In this document: in pieces, positions 47,001 through 56,200 of the stretch
Numbering within the stretch: position 1 is the stretch's first letter
Layout: each line of letters begins with the position of its first letter
From: Patiria miniata
Taxonomy: Eukaryota; Echinodermata; Asteroidea; Valvatida; Asterinidae
Length of the DNA stretch: 64,000 nt
Assembly: GCF_015706575.1 (NCBI RefSeq)
Contig: NW_024037064.1
Span: 6,735,606 to 6,799,605, forward strand
Direction: 5' to 3'
Position numbers and translations under genes: made by a program
Notes under the pieces: generated by a model
Told to the model about the DNA's origin: nothing
Database searches by the model: none
What the model saw: only the letters and a program-made list of their open reading frames with translations

Positions 47001-48395
47001 GTTTTCAGACTATTTTGCTGTTTTTCCCCCAAAATTTTCGTTGTTTGGGAACAATATAAGGGGTCTGATGGAATGTCATGAATGTGTAGATCAATCCAGG
47101 GTAACTGTCTCTCTCATTTGTATTCTCTTTACTGGTTTTTGGGGGTCTTTTTGTCCTCGCGTGGGTATGTACACTATACTACTGTGACGCCGTCACCAAA
47201 GTATGGCAAATCGGTGGAGCGTTTGTATGGAGGGGTACCCGTAATTCAACGCTCCACTCAGTAGAGCTAGCGTTTAATCTGCTTTTCTGGTAGCAGAAAA
47301 GCAGGAAAGTAGAAAAACTGAATGCATTTTAGCAAAACGTTCCATCAGCTTTTCTGCTATTCAGTGTTAGCAGCAGAAAAGCAGATACCCACTTTTGAAC
47401 CTCCATACATGTAGCCCTACATGATCATACTTCACAATTCCTATTAAAGCTATACAGTCCATCATTTGTAATTAGTGCATTTTGTTTGTTTGAAGCAACA
47501 AAAGTGTTAAAAATCTAATGAAGGATACTGAACAACTTACTTGATGAAGTTTCAGCTCAGCTTAAGCTTTATATCCTGAGAAAAACAGCATTCCAGGATC
47601 TCAATTTAAAATCAAAAGTTGCTAAATCATGTTTCGAATTGTTTTGAATTGCAGCTTTACGCGATGTTGCGCACTGATCCAACGAATTATAGCAACCGCG
47701 TGCGCCTGTGCGTCGTTCCAATGCTTGTGCGCGCTGCGCCGAATAACAAAACGAACAACTAATTTAAATTTTTCTACGGTGCTTCTTAAGAAGCACCGTT
47801 GGAAATGCCTTCTTTCGTTGATTTCTTCAAAATGAGAGCTTGCCAGAAAGGATAATTTCACAGGGAGTTTAGTCTCCTTACTATCTTTCAACCAGTATGT
47901 TTTTCAACAATAATTACGCCGGTTACTTTTTTGGATAGCTGCAAATGATGGACTCGGCTTTAAACGTTGTTGTTAAGTCATGAAAGTGTGAAGAATGTGA
48001 AGTACACAATGTCTAATGGAATGAGTAAATGACATTTCACATGACAAAAATGTTGACAAAAATGACACATTTAAGGAACAATTCTCATTTACTGATTTAC
48101 ACCTACCAACAACAGACACTGAACTAGTACTGGACACATTACTACATAAAAGGAACTAGTTCGAATATAAAATGTCAATCTTCATTTTGGCTAACACAAG
48201 AAGAATTGCATGACAGGCATAACTAAATTGCGGTTTTGCTCTGCCACAACCATGCATAGTGCAAGCCTATATTACTAATACACACGTTCACTTTTACTCA
48301 CCAACTTGTTTTGCGAACTTCGACAAGTCAACTCCGTTTGTAGCTCTCTGATCCAATATTTTCCGCTCCTCAACCTTTGCATCAATCGAAGGCAT
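35069..48395 (-). CDS. NFKBIZ: Nuclear IkappaB family protein with ankyrin repeats, NF-kappa-B inhibitor zeta-like
   Basis: Ankyrin-repeat IkappaB proteins bind NF-kappaB dimers. The zeta/Bcl-3 group acts in the nucleus as co-regulators. Coding exons (minus strand) are 48395-48302, 42399-40059, 39459-39351, 39200-39054, 38128-38050, 37468-37338, 35938-35660 and 35110-35069. Phases agree throughout (3222 nt, 1073 aa plus stop). Start: MPSIDAKVEERKILDQ. Residues about 40-810 come from one exon: an E/K-rich stretch, then P/Q/S-rich sequence typical of activation domains. Ankyrin repeats follow from about residue 808 (LDTVLHLAI, TPLYLSVVS, DTPLHAAAKNG, GKTALMLAVEHHG, GKTALHYAVEL, GNTALHLIVGRNRP). 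The C-terminus IKRRLHGQGNRKR resembles the end of vertebrate IkappaB-zeta. A short helix (ERISDIKNFLREK) before the P-rich part could be an OCA-like peptide; this is a weak call. IkappaB membership is firm. The zeta assignment rather than Bcl-3 or IkappaB-NS is inference from layout and C-terminus. Confidence 0.85.
35158..35525. repeat. tandem repeat of about 89 bp, 3-4 degenerate units
   Basis: CCGGTTACCAGCCAA(A/C) recurs at 35160, 35248 and 35338, each followed by ATATCAA.GTGT, GTGACTGGTT and TGTGCTGTGCAGACATTGC. A further diverged unit starts near 35490. It fills the last intron of the IkappaB-like gene. Confidence 0.75.
36113..36282. mobile_element. 170-bp MITE with ~29-bp TIRs
   Basis: The left end is TAGCCTTTCGCCAAGGCCAC followed by CGTGGCTTA. 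The right end is its complement (TAAGCCACG, ATGGCCTTGGCAAAAGGCTA). The interior is GC-rich with GCGAAG/CTTCGC pairs. The superfamily is not assigned. It lies in an intron of the IkappaB gene. Confidence 0.7.
36581..37210. repeat. ~175-bp segment duplicated in tandem, second copy interrupted
   Basis: 36590-36757 (AGAAACGAACAGGAAAAGTT, GATGACATCACTGCTTTACT, CACCTTTCTATTCGGAA) recurs from 36878. In the second copy a 185-bp element (36980-37164) splits it just before CATTAAACACC. Confidence 0.7.
36980..37164. mobile_element. hAT-like MITE
   Basis: The ends are CAGGGGTGTGAG and TTTCACACCCATG, close to the CAGGGGTG-type hAT terminus. Flanks share ATAAAT directly (36974-36979 and 37165-37170), shorter than the 8 bp expected for hAT. 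The interior is made of AGCTGAAA/GCTGAAAA units. The uninterrupted relative at about 36706 gives the empty site. Confidence 0.6.
37769..37840 (+). tRNA. tRNA-like sequence, possibly tRNA-Thr(GGT) pseudogene
   Basis: The 72-nt segment folds as a tRNA. The acceptor stem GGCTGG pairs with CCAGTC (one G-T). The A-box is TAGCTTAGTTGGTAGAGC, the anticodon stem is CTGGA/TCCAG with loop ATGGTAA, and the B-box is AGTTCAAGCCC. The anticodon would be GGT, which is not the usual animal Thr anticodon, and the seventh acceptor pair is A/A. It is more likely a SINE head or pseudogene than a working gene. It lies in an intron of the IkappaB gene. Confidence 0.45.
38227..38740. mobile_element. full-length palindromic MITE (ACAGGGTG family)
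   Basis: It starts ACAGGGTGAGTAAA and ends ACTCACCCTT. The two halves are reverse complements through a centre near 38483. It is in the intron between the third and fourth ankyrin-region exons of the IkappaB gene (39054 and 38128). Confidence 0.8.
39686..40048 (+). mobile_element. tRNA-derived SINE (fourth family)
   Basis: The head has ATGGCCTCGTGGTCTGGGGC and TTGTGGGTTCCTGTCC. The body carries GTCCTTGGGCAAGGCACTTT and GGAGTAAATGGGTACC. The tail is GGGGTAATAATAATGTAAAG. The tail stops only about 10 bases from the splice donor of the giant exon (exon end 40059). Orientation is antisense to the gene. Confidence 0.75.
42785..42895. repeat. 10-bp tandem repeat (ATTACATTGT)n
   Basis: There are about ten units of ATTACATTGT with small variants (ACTACATTGT, ATTACACTGT). 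It lies in the first intron of the IkappaB gene. Confidence 0.85.
42896..45064. other. first-intron sequence of the IkappaB gene, no feature seen
   Basis: A/T-rich intronic DNA with short open frames only. The one motif noted is GCGCCCTCT at 44667. Confidence 0.4.
45065..45818. mobile_element. long foldback element, arms ~165 bp
   Basis: The left arm 45065-45231 and right arm 45652-45818 are reverse complements with indels (CGATCTTTTG.., TACATTTGATGTTTC, GTCTGACTATTTTGCC, GACGTCAGGGGATCG). A unique core of about 420 bp lies between, with an 87-codon frame of no recognised family. No clear target duplication was found. Confidence 0.7.
45866..46225. repeat. degenerate ACATCGCACAT-type minisatellite
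   Basis: Words such as AACATCGCACAT, TATTGTAAAACAT and TATTGAACATCGC recur irregularly about every 20-35 bp. It is an old, decayed tandem array next to the foldback at 45065-45818. Confidence 0.6.
46768..46896. repeat. hairpin with 44-bp arms, one mismatch
   Basis: 46768-46811 (GTCGCGCTTTATCAACGACT, then GATACGTGCTCC) and 46853-46896 are reverse complements with a single difference, separated by 41 bases. It is either a young MITE or a conserved stem-loop in the first intron of the IkappaB gene. Confidence 0.75.
47444..47963. mobile_element. TTAA-ended foldback MITE (family T3), full copy
   Basis: The left end is TTAAAGC followed by GTCCATCATTTG, and the right end is CAAATGATGGACTCGGCTTTAA. 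The inner parts correspond to 53497-54051. A perfect hairpin, CGGTGCTTCTTAAGAAGCAC, lies near 47777. No protein is encoded. Confidence 0.65.
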
Positions 48396-48412
48396 CCTGG
48401 AGTCCTCAAAAC

Positions 48413-48422
48413 GGAAGTTCCC
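48413..48422 (-). promoter_or_regulatory. NF-kappaB consensus site next to the IkappaB start codon
   Basis: GGGAACTTCC on the minus strand fits GGGRNNYYCC at every position. It lies 17 bases before the ATG at 48395. Its first bases also form an AG (CAGGGAAC), so this region could instead be a splice acceptor for an upstream exon. Confidence 0.45.
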
Positions 48423-48639
48423 TGAAAAAAAGCCAAGAAGTCGCCGCCAAAAAGCACCAAAAACATGAGATTTCGTTACGGAAGTTCAGAGCTTCGATAC
48501 TGAAAATTGCTAAGGTCACACATGCACTACACGCATATGGCGCATGATGACGCAGTACACGTTGAACAAGGCTTCTGATTGGCTAGCAAAGGGGTAGGAC
48601 TATTGTTATGAATATTCATTTTGAACCTGGGAAATTTTA

Positions 48640-48649
48640 GGGGTTTTCC
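48640..48649 (+). promoter_or_regulatory. second NF-kappaB consensus site upstream of the IkappaB gene
   Basis: GGGGTTTTCC fits GGGRNNYYCC. It is preceded by GGGAAATTTT, making a near-palindromic pair of half sites about 245 bp upstream of the ATG. A CCAAT box (minus strand) lies between at about 48574-48580. Confidence 0.45.
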
Positions 48650-49319
48650 CTTCGCTTTTTTCGTGACATCATTGTTGACTTGTGTATTGTGTTGATAACT
48701 CAGATGAATAATTGGAAAGAATGGGACAGTTTGATCATGGTTTGATCAGTGATGATCGTTGACTAAGAAATATCAGTGTTTTGTGCGAATTTAAGTAGCT
48801 CCGAAATTTCTGTGCCATGACGCACTGCTACAATTTTAAGGCCATTACAATTAACGTGTATATTATTTGCGATTCGTTTGTACAAAGATTTTGTCAATTG
48901 AAATACAGTGGCCAATGGCCATTTGGGGGTGGGGGTGGCTGCAGTGGAGAAAGTGTGTTGTTCATATTTGTGGCAAGCAATGTAGCTTTCATGATATTCC
49001 AATATGAAAACCTTTCGTCCAGGCGTAACATTTTCTAGTAATTTGATTTTATGAGCTAACATTCGATTACACTTTTCTGTTAAAACAAACGGAACTGGAT
49101 TCACGTCGCGTATGCAGAATATGTCTGAAATAAAAACCAAATAGCTTCCTTATTTGAATGATAAAGTAATGCCCATGAACAGACCGCCCGCATATTTCCA
49201 GAAACAAATTTCCATTTCATTTTAACGTCATTAGGACATGGGTAAATACTGGCCTGGTTTTGGAAGGATCATGAGTCAGTTTAATTTAATCCGAAACAGG
49301 ATGTGATTTTATGGTCACG

Positions 49320-49947
49320 ATCGAGCGCTCAAAAATATGTTAATGAATATTCAGCATAAGAAGCACTGCCAGCGGATAAACTTATCATTATAAGCCCCGC
49401 CCACAGCGGCTGTGATTGGTCACAGTGTCGTGGGGCGGGGCTAGACGCTAAAAAACACACACAAATAACCCGCTCAAAAAACACACAAATAACCAAGGCG
49501 GATCCAGAACACAATTATTTTCGGGTGGGCCCAAAATAATTTTGGTCCACCAAAAAGTAGGTCAAAAGAATTACGGCGAGGGGTTTGGGGCCCACCCGGG
49601 TTTTTTTTTTTGGGGGGGGGGGATTCTAGATGCTTTGTTGTGCGATCTGAGGAAGTTTCTGACCACTTTAACCAAATTTGTTTGAAGAAAAGATGGTGGT
49701 GTACGCGCGCAGTGCCTGCCTTTATTGCGACATCGCTTAAAAAAAAATTTGGTTCGTTTTTTGGGGAGAGGGGCCATGGCCCCTGTTGCCCCCCCCCCCC
49801 CCCCCCCCCCCCAGGAGGTGGACATAACTAGGATTGAAATGGCTGGAGACATTCGGGGTCCACATTGTTTTTTTCGGGGGGGGGGGGCTCAATGGGTTTT
49901 CTCAAATTTTGCAAAATCTCTTCATCCCAAAAAAACCTTCTTTTTTT
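49320..49947. other. intergenic stretch with homopolymer tracts
   Basis: It contains a GC-rich region (49395-49445, CCCCGCCC / GGGGCGGGGC) that could be promoter-like, direct repeats of AAAACACACAAATAACC (about 49455-49495), and poly-T/poly-G and poly-C tracts (49601-49621, about 49790-49812). A piece reading AAGGCGGATCCAG near 49496 may be a transposon end. No gene is visible. Confidence 0.4.
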
Positions 49948-50281
49948 TTAATACTGCTCCCCGGCCAATTTATCATATTTAGTTAGTCCACATTTTGTTG
50001 GCAATCGATTACACTCGTAGCATCAACGGGTACAAGCCAGCTAGAGTGGTTCCCTGACCTTACAATTCCCCAACGTCTAGTCTATAAATTGCTCTGTTTC
50101 CTCTCAGGTGGGGTTAGGGAACCAGACTACAAGTACATTAATGATTTTTTTGGCTTTTCCAGAATCTACGAACACAAAAACTTCAAACAAAAGTAAAACA
50201 CTAAACACTCTAAAACACTAACTCCCTAAAATCCATCCATTTCTGAGAATAACAGCAAAAACAAATGTTGTATCCCTTTAA
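49948..50281 (+). mobile_element. TTAA MITE (family T1), 5'-truncated copy c
   Basis: It matches the right two thirds of copy a (GGCAATCGATTACAC, GGTTCCCTGACCTTACAATT, GGGAACCAGACTACAAG) and ends ATCCCTTTAA. The left third is missing and is replaced by the homopolymer-rich stretch. Confidence 0.7.
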
Positions 50282-50966
50282 AAGAAACAAAAATATACAA
50301 ATCCAAGAACTTTAAAATTTACTGTACATTTTTTTTTAATCAACCATCACAGTCCCTACCTGTGTCAAATATTTATATCGTTTTGCAAAAGTTAACGATA
50401 ATTTAAAATGTACATTTTTATTTCATATTCATCTCACCAGTGAAATTAATCAGAAATTGGTTTTAAAAACGCAAAATGTCTCAGGGTTTTGAGACCAGCT
50501 ACATGTACATAGAAAGACACATCTAACTCACGTTTAACATTTTTGTTTGCAAGTTCTTTAATTTTACGTCTTGGATAAACACCGCTTATGCTGAGTATGC
50601 TTGTCAGCGATCTACATCAGCACTATGGCGTTCAAGGTTCACATTCTTTTACTGTCAACCTCCAAAGTCATTGGGGGTCACAGCAATGAAACAAAAGTCA
50701 TTCTAACTTTTCAAAACTTTTTCTTCCAGCAATAAATTCAAGGACTCAAACAAATTCTTTAACAAGGGGAGTCCACACAAAAAAAAAAAACCCAAATGTT
50801 GGGACCAACGTTTTCATGAAAAAGACACCAAAACAAAAAACAAAAACCCACCAGAATCAGCCTGGACATGCTGGATGGGATTAAAATCATAGGATACGGT
50901 GGGAAAGCTATGCCATCCTACCAAACCAAAAACAAGAGGATATATCTAGAATATTTACAAACCATT

Positions 50967-51479
50967 TTAAAGGGAATATACAACACTTGCTTTTGCTGTA
51001 ATTTTCAGTAATGGATGTATTTAGGGGGTTAGTAATTTATAGCAAATATTGTTACAGTGACTTGTTTGAAGTTTTGTGTTCGCAGATGCGACTAACCAAG
51101 AAAACCAATCATTATCTTGAAGTCTGGTTCCCTGACGCCATTTAAGATGAAACGGAGCAATTTATAGACATCAGGGAATCGTAAGGTCAGAGAATCAGTC
51201 TAGCAGGCTTGTAGCCCTACACAGGTGTGTAATTAATTGTAAAGAAAATGCGGAATAACTAAATATGAAAAATTAGGAGCAGTTTTTGCAAAAAGCCAGT
51301 TTTCTCCAATGATGGTCGGCTGACCAGCGATTAAAAAATACAATTTTTTGTGCAAATGTCAGCACATCAGGAGCTACGATTTTACAGGATGCTTTTAGAC
51401 TGTCATTCCCAGTAAGGTATTTCGTAATAATTTGATCATTTCGTTTTTGATGTTTACAAATGTTGTATCTTCCCTTTAA
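50967..51479 (-). mobile_element. TTAA MITE (family T1), inverted copy d
   Basis: It is complete with TTAA at both ends and in the opposite orientation to copies a, b and e. It lies about 690 bp from copy c, so c and d form an inverted pair. Confidence 0.8.
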
Positions 51480-52009
51480 TACTTGACACGCAAAATTGAA
51501 GAATCTGCAAAGTGGTTTACGACTGGTCCTACGAGTATTCACCATGAAGTATCAAAATTTCCCAAATTTGACGAAAAATTCTCAAGTCCAATTATTCATG
51601 TCTAAACAAAATTCATCATAACATCAGACAATATTTGAGATGCATTATGGCAAGGGTACTTCTCAAAATATACTCTAAAAAGCAAACGTGTTATATACAA
51701 AGTCTGAATATTGAACCAAAATTGTTGAAATGAAATCGCAAGGGAAATGTTTTTCATTTGAATTGTGGAGAGAAAAATGCAACAAAAATTAAATCATTTG
51801 GAATCCTACACCCACAAAATTTAGTTTTAAACAAATCATTTCTAAATACGTAATTTCAAAATAAAAAAGGAAGCGACAAAAAAAACACAAAAACTGCATG
51901 TACATAGTTTAAATTGGAAAATTGTTTTGTTTTTGCTTCTATACATTATTATTCAACATGTCTACAACAAGCTCAGGCCCCCCCCCCCCAACAAATAAAC
52001 AAAAATAAT

Positions 52010-52507
52010 ACGGGGCGAGTAAAAAAACCAAAAAAACCAACGGAACCCAAATGTCGCAACAATTGTTTCAGTGAACTTCTGCATGTAGCACTCTCAAAAT
52101 ATAGGATATGAAAGCCCAATTCATAAGCTTTGTTTTAGTATAAGAATCATTCAAATCACTCATGTACTTCTTAAGTTACGGAATTATAAACACAATCACC
52201 ATTTTAAAGTTCTGTCCACGGATCTTCAGCAAAACAAAAATAATTCACACACATCCCTATGTGATTTGTTTTCATTTTGCTGAAAGAACACTTAGTACAT
52301 TTTTGAGACCCGAGGACAGAACTTTAAAATGGTGGTTGTGTTTATAATTCTATAACTTGAAAAGTACATGAGTGATGTGAATGATTCTTGTACTAAAAGA
52401 AAGCTTATGAATTGGGCTTTCATATCCTAGATTTTGAAAGTGCTACATGAAGAACTTCACTAAAACAATGGTCCCGACATTTGGTTGTTTTTTTTTACCC
52501 ACCCTGT
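52010..52507. mobile_element. full-length palindromic MITE (ACAGGGTG family)
   Basis: It starts ACGGGGCGAGTAAAAAAACC and ends TTACCCACCCTGT. The arms are reverse complements through about 52255. It lies downstream of the USF stop codon. Confidence 0.75.
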
Positions 52508-53223
52508 ATTTTAAAATGCATTTTATACCGGCATTACAAAGCAACTATAAGTCTGTCTAAAAACTTGGAATGCTTGTTGTAATTTTATCATTCACAAACT
52601 AGGCAAAACGAAAAAGTGCTCTCTCTGAAAATAACAAAAATCACAAAATAACTCGAGATAATAGATTTACCAGAAGCAGTGAGTGCAAATTGAATGCATA
52701 CACCCAGTGAGATTGTTGCATCAAAAGTGATGCTTCAAACAAGCTTAATTTTGGCATCAAAGTTGACGAGAAAAATGTTCAACACCTAAAATGCATTGTG
52801 AAAAAATGATGAAAATCAAACATATTCCAACAGGAGTCAACTGCATTGAATTTGTAACTCAGAAAAAATCTGTAGTTCTGGTGTAACAATGGTCCTGATC
52901 TGTTATACTTAACTTTGTGACTAAAAAAGTCTTAAAGTCAAGAAATTCGCACTACTTTTTGTTTGGAAGAAGCAGCAAAAAAGTCTTGCTGTAAAAAGTC
53001 TTGCTGTAAGTAATGTGATAAATGGTTGACTTGAATTGGAACAGGACTATGAACAATTTTTTGATAAATACAAAATAAAAAAACTGTGTGGACTTTTGAA
53101 GCGAGCAACAAATTCCTAACATGTCTTCCGTACAACCCAAAAGCCTACAAATTGGGAATAACCTGCATTCTTGGAAGTTCTCCAGGTTAAACTAAAGTTC
53201 CGATCGGATTTTGTTCCACCGTT

Positions 53224-56200
53224 TTACGAGTTATCCATGGTTGCAGGGAGAATCGCAATCCCGTGCTGCCGCAGCTGTGCTTTCAGAAGAGTGTTCTCAT
53301 TCTTGAGTTCTTCTACCTGTTGCCGTAGTAACTCGTTGTCGACGGAGATGCGTTCATGCTCTTTGACGGTTTCGGCCATGCGTCCGTTGGAATTTCTCAG
53401 ATCGACGATGTAGTCGCAGGTTTTGGATAAAATACCTCCTTTACTCTGCTGTTGAAGTTCAACACACAAAAAAGAGATTATTCAACGGGTTGGTTTTTAT
53501 TAAAGTTTAGAGTAGATCATTTGCAGCTATCCAAAAAGTACCTGACGAAATCATTGTTGAAAGCTTACTTGGTTTAAAGAGAGTAATGTAACTAAACTCC
53601 CTGTGAAGTTATTCTTTCTGGCATGCTGTCATTTTGAAGAATACAATTAAAGACGGTCATTTCCAACGATGTGTCTAAAGACGTATTTTGGAAATTTCCG
53701 TTTGTAGTTCGTTTTTAATTCGGCGTAGCCATGAATGGGTGCACGCAAGCGTTAACACACGCGTGCGCGGTTACTATCATTCATCGGTTCAGTGCGTGAC
53801 ATCGCAAGGCTGCAATTGGCTGAATGAGAACGTGTCCCGGACGCTGATTTCGTGCGCAATTCAAAACATGACTTGGCAGTTTCGAATTGAAATCGAGAAC
53901 CTAGAATATTGTTTTCTTAAAATATACAGCATTCACTTAGCTAAAACTTCATCAGGTTAGTTGTTAAGCACCCTTTTTTAGATTTTGAGCACTTTTGTTG
54001 ATTCAAACGAAAAAAAATGCACAAACGACAAATTATGTTCTCTACCTTTAAGCAAAACAGGAATTTTACAATGAAAGGTTAAATAAAAGGTTGTTCAAAC
54101 TCAGCGCGAAAAGGAACGCGACCGGGAATTTGTGTACGGCACAGTTAGTTTTTATGCTGCGAATTGGCAAGAGTTGAACGCATTCCAACCCTGGCTAACT
54201 TCAAAGCGAATGTTTGGTGAAGTCAAATTGGCTTGAAGGGATCATCTTTATAGTCTCACCTGTGATTTGACTTGGTCAGTTGCGCAATCAGGGACCAGCT
54301 TAGAAAGTTTAACAATCCAGTTATTGATCTTATCTCTTCTTCTGCGTTCCACTTCATTATGCGTGGCTCTTCTCCTATCGTCCCTGGCTGTGCGTGCTCC
54401 ATCAATTTTACTGCGCAAGAGAAAAAACAACTTTTGTCAGAGTTTTTTTTAAATGTGTACATATGACTGCCTGCTGTCAGTTTTAAATTAGAAGATATCA
54501 CAAGCTACAGGATTCCTACAGAAATTTTAAAATGAGAATTCCTTAGGAGCCTAGTTGAAGTTATTGTAATCGTAAAGTTGTGGCCCTTTATTGATGCCAC
54601 TGTATCCTGACGATGACAGCTATTTTTTTGTCAACGGCGGTTCATTGTTCTCATCTTTTTAGCAGGCTAAAGCATTTGACAGTTATAAAATATTAAGTGC
54701 AAGGCATTGGAGCGGCCTGTAAAATCAACCACTGCACACACATTTTATGGGGTGTACTTTGCATGTAACATTTCACTGGCATGGCACGCAGTTGCAGCCG
54801 GCACGTGTAAACTTGATCAGATTCGAACCAGCCAACCTCGGCCAGTCATTGAGTGGTAAGATGTCTACACTACAAAGCAGGAGGTTGTTGGTTTGAGTCC
54901 CACCCGAGTGATTTTTTCGCACTTTCACTTCGGGGGGTAGCACACTGGGTATACAGTGTATATACGTCGGTGAAGTGCAAAACTAATATTAAATTGATCA
55001 ACAACTTTCAAATATTCAAATATTCAGTCAAACACAGTTTTGAATAATCGAATACTCAAGTATTCGAAACTGGACAGCTAACTAACATCACGTCTCACTG
55101 ATCACCTACTAGTCATCTAATGGTATTTGATTGAACTCTATCGTTCCTGCACAGAGATAATATGAAAGACCAATCCCAAATTCCACTTTTAACGTTGTTG
55201 ACTTACGGAGTGAATGTGTGAGTTCTTGGAGCAATGGTTCTCTGGGTAGCTCCTTGCAAGACATCTTGCGGTGACATCATCACGTAAAACTGACCTGCAC
55301 ATGAACACAAAATTCAATAAACCTGAATTTGTAACAAAAATTTACCAAAATGAATGGTTGTTTTTAACATGTTTACTCACACATGCAAGAAATGTGTAAC
55401 CAGAGTGCATTGTTAAGGTTTAATTGGAAATTTAATATTTTAAACTCGTCAGCTTTTTAACCAGTTCGCACTGGGATTATTTTGACGTTGACCGGACCCA
55501 GGTGCGGGATTGTTTTTCACGAACCTCGATGCCAAACTGGTTCAGGCCGGCATCTTAGGATAGCACCCCCTGATATTTCTGGCCTCGCTTGCTGCGATGC
55601 AGTGGAACGTCACTATACCGAACACCGCTGCATCGAACATTCGGCTATACCAAACATCATCCTTAGCTCCCAATTTTTGTGTAAAAAACGTATCGAACAT
55701 TATTGTTGGAAAATGTCAACAGAAGAATGACAAATGGCTATTTTTTTCCTCAAGGAATAGAAGGGAAATACAACCCGTGTAAGCTCAAAAACAGTGTTAT
55801 TAAACGATTCAAAAGTCACACGTATTCAAAATCGTCTCTTAGTAACTACCAGGGTTACAACGGTCAAAAGAGGGTGCCACTAATGTACGGAAAATCACAA
55901 GCTGTTAAGTATCGGCTTAAAATCTCTATACCAAACGATTGCTATTTCGAGGAATTTATGTGGATCGCGCAATGTTCGTTATATAGCGGCGTTCCACTGT
56001 ACTGCAAAACCTTTGCGTGTATACATGTCATCCGAAGTGAACTTTTTAAGAATGTTTTGAGTCATGTTTCTAATATTTGGTACTCTCTTTAAAGGTAAAC
56101 ACCATTTGCATTTTCAGTTTTCTCAAAGTGTATACAGTCGACTCTTGTTAGTATAAACTCTGTTAATACAAATTCTGGTTATAACAAACATAAAGCCTTG

